From positions 1 to 64,000 of the forward strand of contig CAKQWA010000013.1 in NCBI GenBank assembly GCA_934277945.1: 64,000 bases of DNA. The letters are read 5' to 3'. The first letter of the stretch is position 1. Each line of letters opens with the position of its first letter. The stretch is from an uncultured Alphaproteobacteria bacterium (GTDB lineage Bacteria > Pseudomonadota > Alphaproteobacteria > CAAGCB01 > CAG-977). Of this stretch, positions 1 to 8,170 are shown one piece after another. The notes beneath the pieces are model-generated. The model had not been told where the DNA came from and ran no database searches. It was given only the letters and a program-made list of their open reading frames with translations. Made by a program: the position numbers and the translations under genes.

Positions 1-2
1 GC

Positions 3-273
3 AAGCCGGCAGGCGCGGGTGAGTTTAGGCGGAATTGGGGAATGTATGCCTGCCTTGAATGGCAGGTTTTTTGTTTTTAATCAATGAGCCTTAACAAACC
101 AAGCCGGCAGGCGCGGGTGAGTTTAGGCGGAATTGGTGAATGTATGCCTGCCTTGAATGGCAGGTTTTTTGTTTTTAATCAATGAGCCTTAACGAAGCAA
201 GCCGGCAGGCGCGGGTGAGTTTAGGCGGAATTGGGGAATGTATGCCTGCCTTGAATGGCAGGTTTTTTGTTTT
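3..273 (+). repeat. 98-bp tandem repeat, about 2.8 copies, each with a terminator-like hairpin
   Basis: Three head-to-tail copies with an exact 98-bp period start at 3, 101 and 199. The third copy stops matching near 273. Copies differ at only a few bases, for example GGGG versus GGTG before the AATG. Each unit contains CCTGCC, a TTGAAT loop, GGCAGG and a T-run, which is an intrinsic-terminator shape (around 45-75, 143-173 and 245-270). Read from base 1, copy 1 is open for 28 codons and ends in TGA at 85-87. Its end includes the residues ECMP, which also occur near the end of the secreted protein at 512-1891. The array may continue to the left of the window. Confidence 0.9.
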
Positions 274-325
274 GGAATGGCGCAGAGCGGCATTTTCTTG
301 TTCTGACGGCATTTTGCGGATTCAT

Positions 326-366
326 TTTCCCCTCGAAAGCGGTTTCAAGGGGATTTTTTTCTTTTT
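326..366 (+). terminator. Intrinsic terminator
   Basis: TCCCCT (328-333) pairs with AGGGGA (348-353), with an inner GAAA/TTTC pairing, followed by T7-C-T6. It would isolate the next promoter from transcription coming out of the repeat array. Confidence 0.7.
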
Positions 367-444
367 TAAGCGCGATTTTTCCCGTTAATAGTCTTGTGCG
401 GGGGGATTTTCAGGCTTTTTTTCCACGTTTGACCAATTTTTTAC

Positions 445-479
445 TTGACAAGTGCGGGGGGGGGGGGGGATGCTATAAC
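445..479 (+). promoter_or_regulatory. Candidate phase-variable promoter: TTGACA, G14 spacer tract, TATAAC
   Basis: A perfect -35 (TTGACA, 445-450) and a -10 (TATAAC, 474-479) are separated by 23 bp, of which 14 are an uninterrupted G run (456-469). The same -10 hexamer occurs with the standard 17-bp spacing upstream of the HAD gene (TTGAAA 574-579 of the 24 kb block, that is 24574-24579, and TATAAC 24597-24602), so TATAAC is credible as a -10 in this genome. A tract of 8 G would give a 17-bp spacer here. The layout matches poly-G or poly-C spacer promoters such as meningococcal porA and opc, where tract length sets expression. Confidence 0.6.
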
Positions 480-511
480 AGGAGAATTGATTCTGTCAGG
501 CGGGGTGCCCC

Positions 512-1891
512 ATGCGAAAAAGTGTTTTGACGCTTATCTTTACCTTATGGACAATCGGCGGCGCGATTGCCGCGACGGTGACGCCCGCTTACAAATTGGG
601 TAATTCTTACACGTCGGAATCGTCGTCTTCAAAATGTTTGGAGGGGTACGCCGGTTCGACGCTGAACAATCCGAATTGTCATAAAACATACGAATGTAAA
701 ACGGATGCGGACTGCGTCAAGCAAAACGGCAAAAATTATGTCTGCGCGCGCGGCAGGCAAACGCCGAAATCAGAAACGGGCGTGTGCAGATATCAGGAAT
801 GTTCCGGCACCAGCGACAAAGTTTGCGCCGAACGGTACAGCCATTTGCGCTCCTGCGTTTTGAACGAAAGCGGATATTACGAGTGCCGCATCACTTGCAA
901 CTGGCAGAAAATCAAAGAAGCGGGCAAGGCGTACATCGGTTCCGTAAACATTGCCGACCGCATGAAACTGGAATACGACATTTGGACGAATCCCAGCGGC
1001 GTCAACTGGAACATCTATTCGGAAAACGGCAGCGTTGTCGGATCGCGCGCCAAGTATCTGTCAAGCTCGACGGTCGTTCCCGACTATTTTTACACCTGCA
1101 AATACGGCAAGATCGAACGATGCTCCACGCTTGATTTATCGGAAACAAACTGGGACGAGGGATACGCCGAAGACACCGCGACCGGCGGGAAATTAAAGAG
1201 CGGCTTGAAATTCCAACCGTGTATTCCGTGCGTCCTGATGGGCGGCGGCACATGGGGCGTCGGCGCGAACGAGTACATTCCGGGGCTGGAAACCGCAACC
1301 AGAGAGGGGTATGACGAATACGAGAAAATCTTGGGCAAATACCCTTATTCCGTCAAAGTCAAAACCGCTTCCATCGACACGGACGATTCGCAAATTTGGA
1401 CGTCCGGCTGGGGATGCACATACACCTACGGCATCCGTTCCGCGCGGTGCGCCCATTGGTACGCGTGGCGGGACAAAAACGAGCCCATGGCGACGCGCTT
1501 GAACTATACCATGCCGTTTAACGAGAAAATCGGCACCGGCAGCAGCGGCATTGCAAGCGTTGCGGGATTGAGAGGCGTCGTCGAACTGGGCGCGTCGGAC
1601 GTGTGTATGTTTTGGGGCAATTCCCCGCGCTACATCAACAGCACGGACAGAGCCAAATGCAACACGTCCACTTGTTTCCGCTCGACATGGATGCACAACA
1701 TGGTTTGGGTGCCGAAGCAAAACAAAACGGTGACAATGTATTCCGCAAGGACGAAAGGCAGAGCCATTTCATACAATTTCATTTACGCCAACCCCGGAAC
1801 GCTTCTGTGCTGCACGCTGAACGAAGGATGCTCCGGCAGTCCGGCGAATTCGGGACATTTGGAATGTATGCCGATCAATCCTTTGTATTGA
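512..1891 (+). CDS. Secreted cysteine-rich protein of unknown function
   Basis: 459 aa. Residues 1-20 form a clear Sec signal peptide (basic MRK, hydrophobic core, AIA before the likely cleavage site). The mature protein has 24 cysteines. Eleven fall within about residues 40-130, spaced like small disulfide-rich modules. The rest is rich in Tyr, Trp, Gly and Ser with no transmembrane segment, so it is probably periplasmic, surface-attached or released. I recognise no catalytic motif or named family. The start is the ATG with the signal peptide. AGGAG at 480-484 is too far away to serve it, so initiation is weak or uses the AGGCGGGG just upstream. The upstream promoter carries a G14 tract, and the gene is followed by two terminators, so it is monocistronic. 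Confidence 0.8.
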   Translation: MRKSVLTLIFTLWTIGGAIAATVTPAYKLGNSYTSESSSSKCLEGYAGSTLNNPNCHKTYECKTDADCVKQNGKNYVCARGRQTPKSETGVCRYQECSGTSDKVCAERYSHLRSCVLNESGYYECRITCNWQKIKEAGKAYIGSVNIADRMKLEYDIWTNPSGVNWNIYSENGSVVGSRAKYLSSSTVVPDYFYTCKYGKIERCSTLDLSETNWDEGYAEDTATGGKLKSGLKFQPCIPCVLMGGGTWGVGANEYIPGLETATREGYDEYEKILGKYPYSVKVKTASIDTDDSQIWTSGWGCTYTYGIRSARCAHWYAWRDKNEPMATRLNYTMPFNEKIGTGSSGIASVAGLRGVVELGASDVCMFWGNSPRYINSTDRAKCNTSTCFRSTWMHNMVWVPKQNKTVTMYSARTKGRAISYNFIYANPGTLLCCTLNEGCSGSPANSGHLECMPINPLY

Positions 1892-1917
1892 CAGGATGCG
1901 CTTGACAAAAGCACGCG

Positions 1918-1967
1918 GCGGCGAACCAATTCACAGTCGCATGGGAACCTCCGGTTCGCCGCTTTCT
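1918..1967 (+). terminator. Intrinsic terminator after the cysteine-rich gene
   Basis: GCGGCGAACC (1918-1927) pairs perfectly with GGTTCGCCGC (1953-1962), followed by TTTCTTT. The loop contains a 27-bp motif that recurs in similar form at 13563-13588. Confidence 0.75.
1934..1960. repeat. Short dispersed repeat, copy 1
   Basis: The motif runs CAGTCGCATG, then GGAACCTCCGGTT and GCC. A 26-bp relative with the same first ten bases and the same CTCCGGTT core lies at 13563-13588, also just after a gene end. Only two copies were seen in the window. Confidence 0.35.
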
Positions 1968-1978
1968 TTAAAAAAAAC

Positions 1979-2010
1979 AACCCCCGCGTAGATACGGGGG
2001 TTACTTTTCT
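1979..2010. terminator. Second terminator hairpin
   Basis: AACCCCCG (1979-1986) pairs with CGGGGGTT (1995-2002) around a short loop, followed by ACTTTTCTTTTC. It lies 50 bp before the next gene and could act in both directions. Confidence 0.6.
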
Positions 2011-2052
2011 TTTCGCCGATTGCTCCCTATATCTTAATCAAGGGGGGAAATC

Positions 2053-2550
2053 ATGCGGGTGGTCGTCAACGACAAAATGCAGAAAGGATACGTCTACGAG
2101 CGCGCCGCGCCGTGCGGCGAAGCGTTTGACGACGGTTTCGCACCGGAGTTGTCGCCCGAACAAATGCTGACGCTGGGCGTGTTCGAGGGGCGTTATTTGA
2201 CGGACTGCTTGGCGGAATTTCCGTCCGGCTGGTTTGAAAACGCGCGCCTGTCGCCGCTTGCGCCGGACGTTTCATGCAACTGCTTTAAAGTGAAATCGCG
2301 TCTGCCGCTTTCGGCTTGGCGGCAAAAGGGGTGGATTTTGGAACCCGACCCGCGCGGCTGGTTTCAATGGTATTGCCGGTATTACAGCGGGCGGCGCATT
2401 GCGGAATTGGACGCCGTTCAAATCAAACGTTGGCGGGCGTTCAGGCGGCATTTGGCGCAAATCGAACGCAACTGCGCGCCGATGGATTTGGATTGCCGCC
2501 GCCGTCAGCGTCAGGCGCTTTTGCAATGGGCGTACAATCCGTTTGTTTAA
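2053..2550 (+). CDS. Conserved hypothetical protein
   Basis: 165 aa, soluble, no signal peptide, rich in Trp and Arg. The middle and end contain GWFQWYCRYYSGRR (about 112-125) and a block rich in Arg, Cys and Gln (CRRRQRQALLQWAYNP) at the C-terminus. The density of aromatic and basic residues suggests nucleic-acid or ligand binding, but I cannot name a family and assign no function. A strong purine-rich ribosome-binding site (AAGGGGGG, about 2040-2047) precedes the ATG. The last four bases overlap the convergent gene at 2547-2975. Confidence 0.65.
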   Translation: MRVVVNDKMQKGYVYERAAPCGEAFDDGFAPELSPEQMLTLGVFEGRYLTDCLAEFPSGWFENARLSPLAPDVSCNCFKVKSRLPLSAWRQKGWILEPDPRGWFQWYCRYYSGRRIAELDAVQIKRWRAFRRHLAQIERNCAPMDLDCRRRQRQALLQWAYNPFV

Positions 2551-2975
2551 AACAGGGGCGTGTCGCCGCTTAAATCGCGCAACTGCCCGCACAGAGAGCC
2601 GATAATCGCTTTTTCAAGGGATTTGTGTTCGCTCATCAGTTGATACAGCGTTTCACTGGGCACGCGGAACAGCGTCGTGTCTTCCAAAACGGAAACGGCG
2701 ACGCCGCTGACGGAGGGATCAAGCGCGTACAAAACGCCCAAAACGGACGTGTTGCCCAATTCTTTAAGCGTCTTGCCGTCTTTGTGAACGCGCAAACGTC
2801 CCTGCAAGACAACGTACATATCCGACCATTCGTCGTTGACGTTCAACAAATCCGACCCCTCGACAGCCGCCAGTTCCTCCGCGCTGGAAATGAAATCCGC
2901 CAAAGCGGGTTCCGGAATGTCCTTGAACAAAGGAACAGTTTTTAAAATAAGAATTTTTTCCAAAGTCAACAGCAT
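2547..2975 (-). CDS. Cyclic nucleotide-binding domain protein
   Basis: 142 aa, essentially one cNMP-binding (CRP/cAP-ED) fold. The N-terminus has the typical LFKDIP.PAL entry helix (residues 16-25), followed by the beta-roll with MYVVLQGRLRVHKDG (about 53-67). I do not see a canonical phosphate-binding-cassette Arg after the GVLYAL region, so ligand binding is uncertain. There is no DNA-binding helix-turn-helix. It sits 11 bp downstream of the NTT/HEAT-like membrane protein on the same strand. In other bacteria the same three modules (transporter, HEAT, cNMP) occur in one polypeptide, so this is probably its detached regulatory domain. Confidence 0.8.
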   Translation of the reverse strand: MLLTLEKILILKTVPLFKDIPEPALADFISSAEELAAVEGSDLLNVNDEWSDMYVVLQGRLRVHKDGKTLKELGNTSVLGVLYALDPSVSGVAVSVLEDTTLFRVPSETLYQLMSEHKSLEKAIIGSLCGQLRDLSGDTPLF

Positions 2976-2986
2976 CAGAACACTCC

Positions 2987-5812
2987 TTAAATTTCAAATT
3001 TCCGCGTCTTGTCCAGCATAAAGCGCGCGATGTGCGCCGCCGGAGCGAACGGGTCGTAAACGCATCCGGACAGCATGGCGACGACTTCGTCGTTCGTCAA
3101 AATGTTGCCCAAAGCCCAAATCACCGTTTCCCTGATGACCGGTTCGGGATCGCGCAACAGGGGAAGCAACGCGTCGACGGCGCGCCTGTCCTTTAATTTG
3201 CCCAAAACGTAAACCGTGCAGGTTTTCAGCCATTCCGACCCGTCGCCCGACGGCATATGCAAAAACGACATCAGCCGGTCGAAAAACGACATGACGGGCG
3301 GCAGAAACTGCGGGCGCAAAACCGCCAGACGCTGCGAAACGGTCAAATCTTCAAACAGCGGCAGGCACAGCGTTTTCAATTCGCCCGTCAGCAATTCTTG
3401 AATCAGGCTCAACCTGTCCGCCTGTTCCTGCTCTTTCGACAGGTGCAGGGCGTTCGTCAGTTTCAACACCTTTTTCGAGGGGTGAAGCAGTCCCAACAGC
3501 AGAATAATGCGCTCTTTGGCGTATTCGATTTCGACGTTGACCGCGTTGATCAAGATGTCGGACACATCCGTTTTGTCCGCGCGTTTTTGTTCTTCCAGCA
3601 CTTCCAGTCCCGCCAGAAGCGACGTGCTCCATTCGATTTCGTCGTACAGGTACAGGCGGATTTTGTTTTGATTTTTACCCGCCGCCCTGTACGATTTCAG
3701 GCATAAAAAGCGCAGAATCGTAAAGCGCACGCGCCTGTCGCCGACACACAGCGTGTCGAACAGAAAATCGTTCGCGACGGGCGAATCAATCTGATTCACC
3801 GTCTTAATCAGCAGATTGCGGTACTGAATCGGATTACGCAGATTTTTAATTTCCCGTTCGATTTCGGGGAAAGCCGTTTCGGAAAATTCCATCAGCGCGG
3901 AGATTGCCGTTTCGCGCAGATACGGCGTGTAAAAAGCCGCCAGAACGTTGGATATCAACGCGGGATGAAGCAGTTTGCCCGCCGCGGTCAGCGCTTCTTT
4001 GCGCACGTCGGCGGAAATGTCGTTCAACAGCGGCAGAAGCGGGCGGTAAAAATCCGGATTGCGCACCTCGCCGATGACGCGCGCGACCAACATTCTGTCT
4101 TCGGGCAGGGCGGATTGCGACAAATCGTTCATCAGGGCGATCGCCGCGAACATCCCTTCCGCTTTTTCGCTCAACAGCCCGATTAAAGCCCCCTCGCGCA
4201 AGTCGGGATTGTGGAGCATGGTCAGCGCATCGCCCGCTTCCAAGGACGAGCCAAGATGACACATGACGCGCACGGCGCGGCACCGCACGCGGCGGCTGGG
4301 GTCTTGCAGGGCGCACAATTTCACGGCGGGCAGGGCGGGGACGAAATTCAGATATTCCAGCCGCTCCAAAGCGAACTCGCGCACTTTCTTGCGTTCGTGC
4401 GACAACGCTTGAACCAGTTTTTTCATCAGGCTGAAATACTGGGCGTTTTCCAGCACGCGCAACGCGTAAATCGCGTCGTCGGCGACGGGCGAATTCAAGT
4501 CTTTCTGCAACTGTTTTTTCAGGCGGTGTCCCGAAATCATCACCGTGCCGCCGTGCCACAAGCGGCGTTTCAGCGTCAGGCACGCGTTTTGAATGTACGA
4601 TTTTTTCAAATACAAAAGCAGGGCGGCGCACAGCAGGGCGAGCGTTTCCAATCCGACGGGCAAAGCCGCCGTTTGCTTTGCTTTTTCAAGAACGAGCAAA
4701 ACGACCGCCGCCGCCGCCAAAGCCGCCGGCTCGACGGCAAATCTGCGCACGATGCTGATTTTAAAAGCGATGCGGCGCGAAATGATGTGCGGGAAAATTT
4801 GCAAAACGGGTTCTTTAAAGCGGAAAAAGGCGGTGTCGTACAAGACTTTCGCCGCCATGACGAACGCGAATCCGCCGCAGAATCCCGCCGTTCCCGCCAT
4901 GACGAAAGACAGCGGGATGATGAACAGAAACGACAGTTTCAACAGCGAATTTTTACGCAAAAGCGCGAAAACGATTAAAAGCGCCCATGTCAGCGACGAC
5001 AAAAAGGCGATGTTCGCGAACAAAAGCAACAGCGGCTCGTACTGCGAATCAAAACGCCGCGCGCTTGCCGTCCAGAACGTGTAATTGAAAATCCCGCCGC
5101 CGCACGCAATCAGGAAAGCCGTTAAAAAAAGCAGTCTTTTCAAGCGGATGTTGCGGCGTTCCGCTCCCGAGTGCCCCGTTTGACGATTGGCGAACAGATG
5201 TTCTTCGGAGAACGGAATCGAGCCGTTTTCGGCAAGCGCGGACACGCACGCCGCCGCGCAGAAAATCAGCAGCGCCGACGCCGGAACGATGATGTAAGTG
5301 CCGTTTAAAATCAACAGCAGGCGGATGAACCACGCCGCGCACGCCGCTCCCGCGATTTGAAAGGACGTGACGAAAACAATCATCGTCGTTTTTTGCGCGA
5401 ACATACCGAAGCGCACCAGCGTAATCCAAAAACACACTTCGACAATCAGGCGGAAGCCCTCCTGCCACGTCATCATCAGGAAAGGAACCGCGCCGCCGGC
5501 AAAGCGCAGGGATAAGAAATGCAGAATCAGCGGCACAAAGCCCGCGAACGCCAAAGCGTAAGCCGGCATTTTGTTATTTTTTTCTTTTAAAAACAGCAAA
5601 AGCGCGCCCAACGCGCCCGCCAGCACGCTTTGGGACAGTAAAACGCACGGGATGTCCGCGCCGCCGAACGTCGCCAGAAACGAAGCGGGGGCTTTCGCGT
5701 CGAAAAGCGTGACCGCCGCCGTTTTGAAAAAAGCCAGCAGGCATATCAGCGCCAGCGGAATGACTTTTTCTACATTGATATACTTGTCCGTTCCGAATTT
5801 TTCGGCTTTCAT
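2987..5812 (-). CDS. Nucleotide-transporter-like (NTT/MFS) membrane protein with C-terminal HEAT repeats
   Basis: 941 aa from the ATG at 5812, whose ATGA overlaps the ftsY stop. An upstream in-frame start at 6064 would lie wholly inside ftsY and is rejected. Residues 1-430 hold about 12 hydrophobic segments with the topology of the MFS-like ATP/ADP translocase (NTT) superfamily. Residues about 440-940 are helical HEAT repeats with recurring Asp-Pro and Arg patterns (for example RDPEPVIRETVIWALGNI near the end). The family is known to occur as NTT-HEAT and NTT-HEAT-cNMP proteins in free-living bacteria. Here the cNMP domain is the next gene. The substrate cannot be read from the sequence. The operon with mtaB and ftsY suggests constitutive expression. 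Confidence 0.7.
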   Translation of the reverse strand: MKAEKFGTDKYINVEKVIPLALICLLAFFKTAAVTLFDAKAPASFLATFGGADIPCVLLSQSVLAGALGALLLFLKEKNNKMPAYALAFAGFVPLILHFLSLRFAGGAVPFLMMTWQEGFRLIVEVCFWITLVRFGMFAQKTTMIVFVTSFQIAGAACAAWFIRLLLILNGTYIIVPASALLIFCAAACVSALAENGSIPFSEEHLFANRQTGHSGAERRNIRLKRLLFLTAFLIACGGGIFNYTFWTASARRFDSQYEPLLLLFANIAFLSSLTWALLIVFALLRKNSLLKLSFLFIIPLSFVMAGTAGFCGGFAFVMAAKVLYDTAFFRFKEPVLQIFPHIISRRIAFKISIVRRFAVEPAALAAAAVVLLVLEKAKQTAALPVGLETLALLCAALLLYLKKSYIQNACLTLKRRLWHGGTVMISGHRLKKQLQKDLNSPVADDAIYALRVLENAQYFSLMKKLVQALSHERKKVREFALERLEYLNFVPALPAVKLCALQDPSRRVRCRAVRVMCHLGSSLEAGDALTMLHNPDLREGALIGLLSEKAEGMFAAIALMNDLSQSALPEDRMLVARVIGEVRNPDFYRPLLPLLNDISADVRKEALTAAGKLLHPALISNVLAAFYTPYLRETAISALMEFSETAFPEIEREIKNLRNPIQYRNLLIKTVNQIDSPVANDFLFDTLCVGDRRVRFTILRFLCLKSYRAAGKNQNKIRLYLYDEIEWSTSLLAGLEVLEEQKRADKTDVSDILINAVNVEIEYAKERIILLLGLLHPSKKVLKLTNALHLSKEQEQADRLSLIQELLTGELKTLCLPLFEDLTVSQRLAVLRPQFLPPVMSFFDRLMSFLHMPSGDGSEWLKTCTVYVLGKLKDRRAVDALLPLLRDPEPVIRETVIWALGNILTNDEVVAMLSGCVYDPFAPAAHIARFMLDKTRKFEI

Positions 5813-6732
5813 TTTTCTTCCAGTCCCATTAAAGAATAGGCGTAGCGCGTTGCGTTGAACGCCGTCAAATCGTCGATTTTCTCGCCCGTGCCGACGTAAT
5901 GGACGGGCAGTTTGAATTCTTGCGCCAAAGCGACCGTCACGCCGCCTTTCGCCGTGCCGTCCAGTTTCGTCAGAATCAAGCCCGTGACGTGCGTCAATTC
6001 CGAAAATATCTTCACTTGCGATTTCGCGTTCTGTCCGACCGTCGCGTCGATGACTTGCAGACACGCGTGCGGCGCGTCGGGGATTTTCTTTTTAATGATG
6101 CGTTCGATTTTTTGCAGTTCCGCCATCAGTTCCGACTTGTTCTGCAAGCGTCCCGCCGTGTCGATGAACAAAACGTCGTCTTTCGCGGCGATGGATTCTT
6201 CCAGCGCGTCGAACACCAAGCCCGCCGCGTCCGCTCCCGCCGGTTTCGCGACAATCGGGCAATCCGCGCGCTCCGCCCACACTTTCAACTGCTCGACGGC
6301 GGCGGCGCGGAACGTGTCGGCGGCGGCAAAGCGCACTTTCAAACCCTTTTGACGCATTTGCGACGCCAGTTTGCCTATGGTCGTCGTTTTGCCCGCGCCG
6401 TTGACGCCGACCATTAAAATCACGAACGGCTTTTTGCTTTCGTCAATAATCAGCGGCTTTTCGCACGGCGTCAGAATGTCCGTCAATCTGCCGGCGAAAA
6501 AGCGGCGGATGTCTTCGGGCGAAGCGTCTTTGGACACTTTTTCGTTTTTAAATCCGTCCACCAGTTCGGCGGCGGTTTTCGCGCCCACGTCCGCCATAAT
6601 CAGCAGATCTTCCAAATCCTGCAAAAATTCCTTTTCGGGCTTTTTTTGGAAAAACAGCGATTCAATGCCCTGAACGACGGGTGCGGACGTTCTTTGCAGT
6701 CCGTGTTTCAGTTTTTCAAACCAAGATGTCAT
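5809..6732 (-). CDS. ftsY: Signal recognition particle receptor FtsY
   Basis: 307 aa GTPase that docks the SRP-ribosome complex at the inner membrane through its NG domain pairing with Ffh. A helical N domain (about 1-95) precedes the G domain. The P-loop GVNGAGKT is at 109-116, followed by DTAGR and TKLDGTAKGG, which are hallmarks of SRP GTPases. The long acidic A domain of enterobacterial FtsY is absent, as in many alphaproteobacteria. ATGA overlaps link it to mtaB upstream and to the NTT/HEAT gene downstream, so the three are translationally coupled. The partner gene ffh lies divergently just beyond mtaB. Confidence 0.97.
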   Translation of the reverse strand: MTSWFEKLKHGLQRTSAPVVQGIESLFFQKKPEKEFLQDLEDLLIMADVGAKTAAELVDGFKNEKVSKDASPEDIRRFFAGRLTDILTPCEKPLIIDESKKPFVILMVGVNGAGKTTTIGKLASQMRQKGLKVRFAAADTFRAAAVEQLKVWAERADCPIVAKPAGADAAGLVFDALEESIAAKDDVLFIDTAGRLQNKSELMAELQKIERIIKKKIPDAPHACLQVIDATVGQNAKSQVKIFSELTHVTGLILTKLDGTAKGGVTVALAQEFKLPVHYVGTGEKIDDLTAFNATRYAYSLMGLEEK

Positions 6733-7946
6733 GACTCGCAGACGCTCCCTTCAAACAAAGCGGGCTTTGCAATGCCGGTCAGGCGGACTTTCACAAAATC
6801 ACCCGTATGACACTTTTTGGCGATTTTGACATTTATATATTGTTCGCACAAGCCTTTTTCGTCCGTTTCGCACAAAACGACCGCCGTCGACCCCAAGCGC
6901 GATTTCATGTAAGCCAGCATCATTTCATCGCCTTTTTCGCGCAAGATTTTCGCGCGCTCCTTGCGCACGGGAACGGGGATTTGCGGCATTTTCGCGGCGG
7001 GCGTGCCGGAACGTTCGGAATACGGAAAAACGTGCAGATGCGTCATGCCGCATTGTTCGACCAAATCGAGTGTGTCGTTGAACTGCGCCTGCGTTTCCGT
7101 CGGAAAGCCCGTAATGAAGTCCGCGCCGAAAACGATGTCGGGACGCACTGCGCGCAGTTTTTCGCACAATTTAATGACGTCGCCGCGCAGATGCCGCCGC
7201 GCCATGCGTCTTAAAATCATGTCGCCGCCCGCCTGAACGGACAGATGCAGATGCGGCATTAAAATGTCGGATTGACCGAACAGGGAGATGAAATCGTCGT
7301 TGACAAGCGCGGGGTCGACCGAGCCGAGCCGCAGACGCTTCAAGCCGCGCGTGTTGTCCAAAATCTGCCGCAAAAGCCCCGCAAAATCGGGATACGACGA
7401 AATGTCCACGCCCGTCAGGCAGATTTCCGCATAGCCCGCGTCCGTCAGTTTTTGCGCGCGTTTTAAAACTTCGTCTTTCGGCAGGACGACGCTTTTGCCG
7501 CGCGCGTGCGGGACGATGCAGAATGTGCAGGCGTGGTCGCATCCCTGCTGAATTTGCATGAAAGCGCGGTTTCTGCCCTCGAACAAATCGGGAAGCGGAA
7601 TGTCCGGATCGGCGCGGGAAACGGGCGAAACGACGACTTTTTGCGCGCTTTTGACGAACAGGTCGGGATTCAGTTTTTCCTTGTTGCCCAGCACTTTGTC
7701 GACTTCTTCCATGGCGGCGAATTTTTCGGGAAACAACTGCGCCGCGCATCCCGTCGCAATGATGAACGCGTCGGGATTCTCGCGCTTCAAACGGCGGATT
7801 TCCTGCCGGCATTGCCGCTCCGCCTCGCTTGTGACGGCGCAGGTGTTGACGATGATGAAATCGTCGGAAAGTTTAGAAAATTCGCGCATTGCCGCCGATT
7901 CATAAGTGTTCAGGCGGCATCCGAAAGTAACGATTTTGACGCTCAT
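6729..7946 (-). CDS. mtaB: tRNA t6A37 methylthiotransferase MtaB
   Basis: 405 aa from the ATG at 7946. A TTG at 7961 would add five residues, but homologues begin close to VKIVTFGCRLN. It converts t6A37 of ANN-decoding tRNAs to ms2t6A. The N-terminal MTTase domain supplies three cluster cysteines (FGCRLN, NTCAVT, TGCAAQ). The radical-SAM CxxxCxxC motif is in CDHACTFC (about 141-148), and a C-terminal TRAM-like region ends the protein. It is first in the operon mtaB-ftsY-NTT/HEAT-cNMP, with a stop/start overlap to ftsY. Confidence 0.93.
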   Translation of the reverse strand: MSVKIVTFGCRLNTYESAAMREFSKLSDDFIIVNTCAVTSEAERQCRQEIRRLKRENPDAFIIATGCAAQLFPEKFAAMEEVDKVLGNKEKLNPDLFVKSAQKVVVSPVSRADPDIPLPDLFEGRNRAFMQIQQGCDHACTFCIVPHARGKSVVLPKDEVLKRAQKLTDAGYAEICLTGVDISSYPDFAGLLRQILDNTRGLKRLRLGSVDPALVNDDFISLFGQSDILMPHLHLSVQAGGDMILRRMARRHLRGDVIKLCEKLRAVRPDIVFGADFITGFPTETQAQFNDTLDLVEQCGMTHLHVFPYSERSGTPAAKMPQIPVPVRKERAKILREKGDEMMLAYMKSRLGSTAVVLCETDEKGLCEQYINVKIAKKCHTGDFVKVRLTGIAKPALFEGSVCES

Positions 7947-8023
7947 GACAACCGTATCCAAAATTAAGACTTCATTAACATACAGAAATTAAATAAAAAA
8001 ACAACTTTAAAGCATATATTTCC

Positions 8024-8134
8024 TTGACTTTTTTTCAGAACGCCTGTACAAATGCCGTCAAGGTTTTCATTAAGACCGTGTTTTTTTAAGTCTCTGCGGA
8101 GATACGCCAGTCAGCGAAGTTACGCCCACTGGCG
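8024..8134 (+). promoter_or_regulatory. Promoter and structured leader of the ffh operon
   Basis: TTGACT (8024-8029), a 17-bp spacer and TGTACAAA (-10 at 8047-8052) form a reasonable sigma-70-type promoter in the 224-bp gap between divergent mtaB and ffh. The leader then has a hairpin, CGCCAGT (8105-8111) with ACTGGCG (8128-8134). I do not recognise a known riboswitch class, and the hairpin lacks a proper T-run. Confidence 0.5.
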
Positions 8135-8170
8135 ATTTCTTGGTTATGAGATGTCAGATAAGGAAAAAAG

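Noticed and set aside
3..273. CRISPR array
   Set aside because: The repeats are directly contiguous with a 98-bp period and have no unique spacers; each unit is a terminator-bearing tandem copy.
5813..6064. 84-residue N-terminal extension of the NTT/HEAT protein
   Set aside because: It lies entirely within ftsY in another frame, and an ATG at 5812 overlaps the ftsY stop in the ATGA form used throughout this operon.
8090..8134. 4.5S RNA or riboswitch in the ffh leader
   Set aside because: The conserved GGAAGCAGCC-type loop of SRP RNA is absent and the hairpins do not match a riboswitch class I know.
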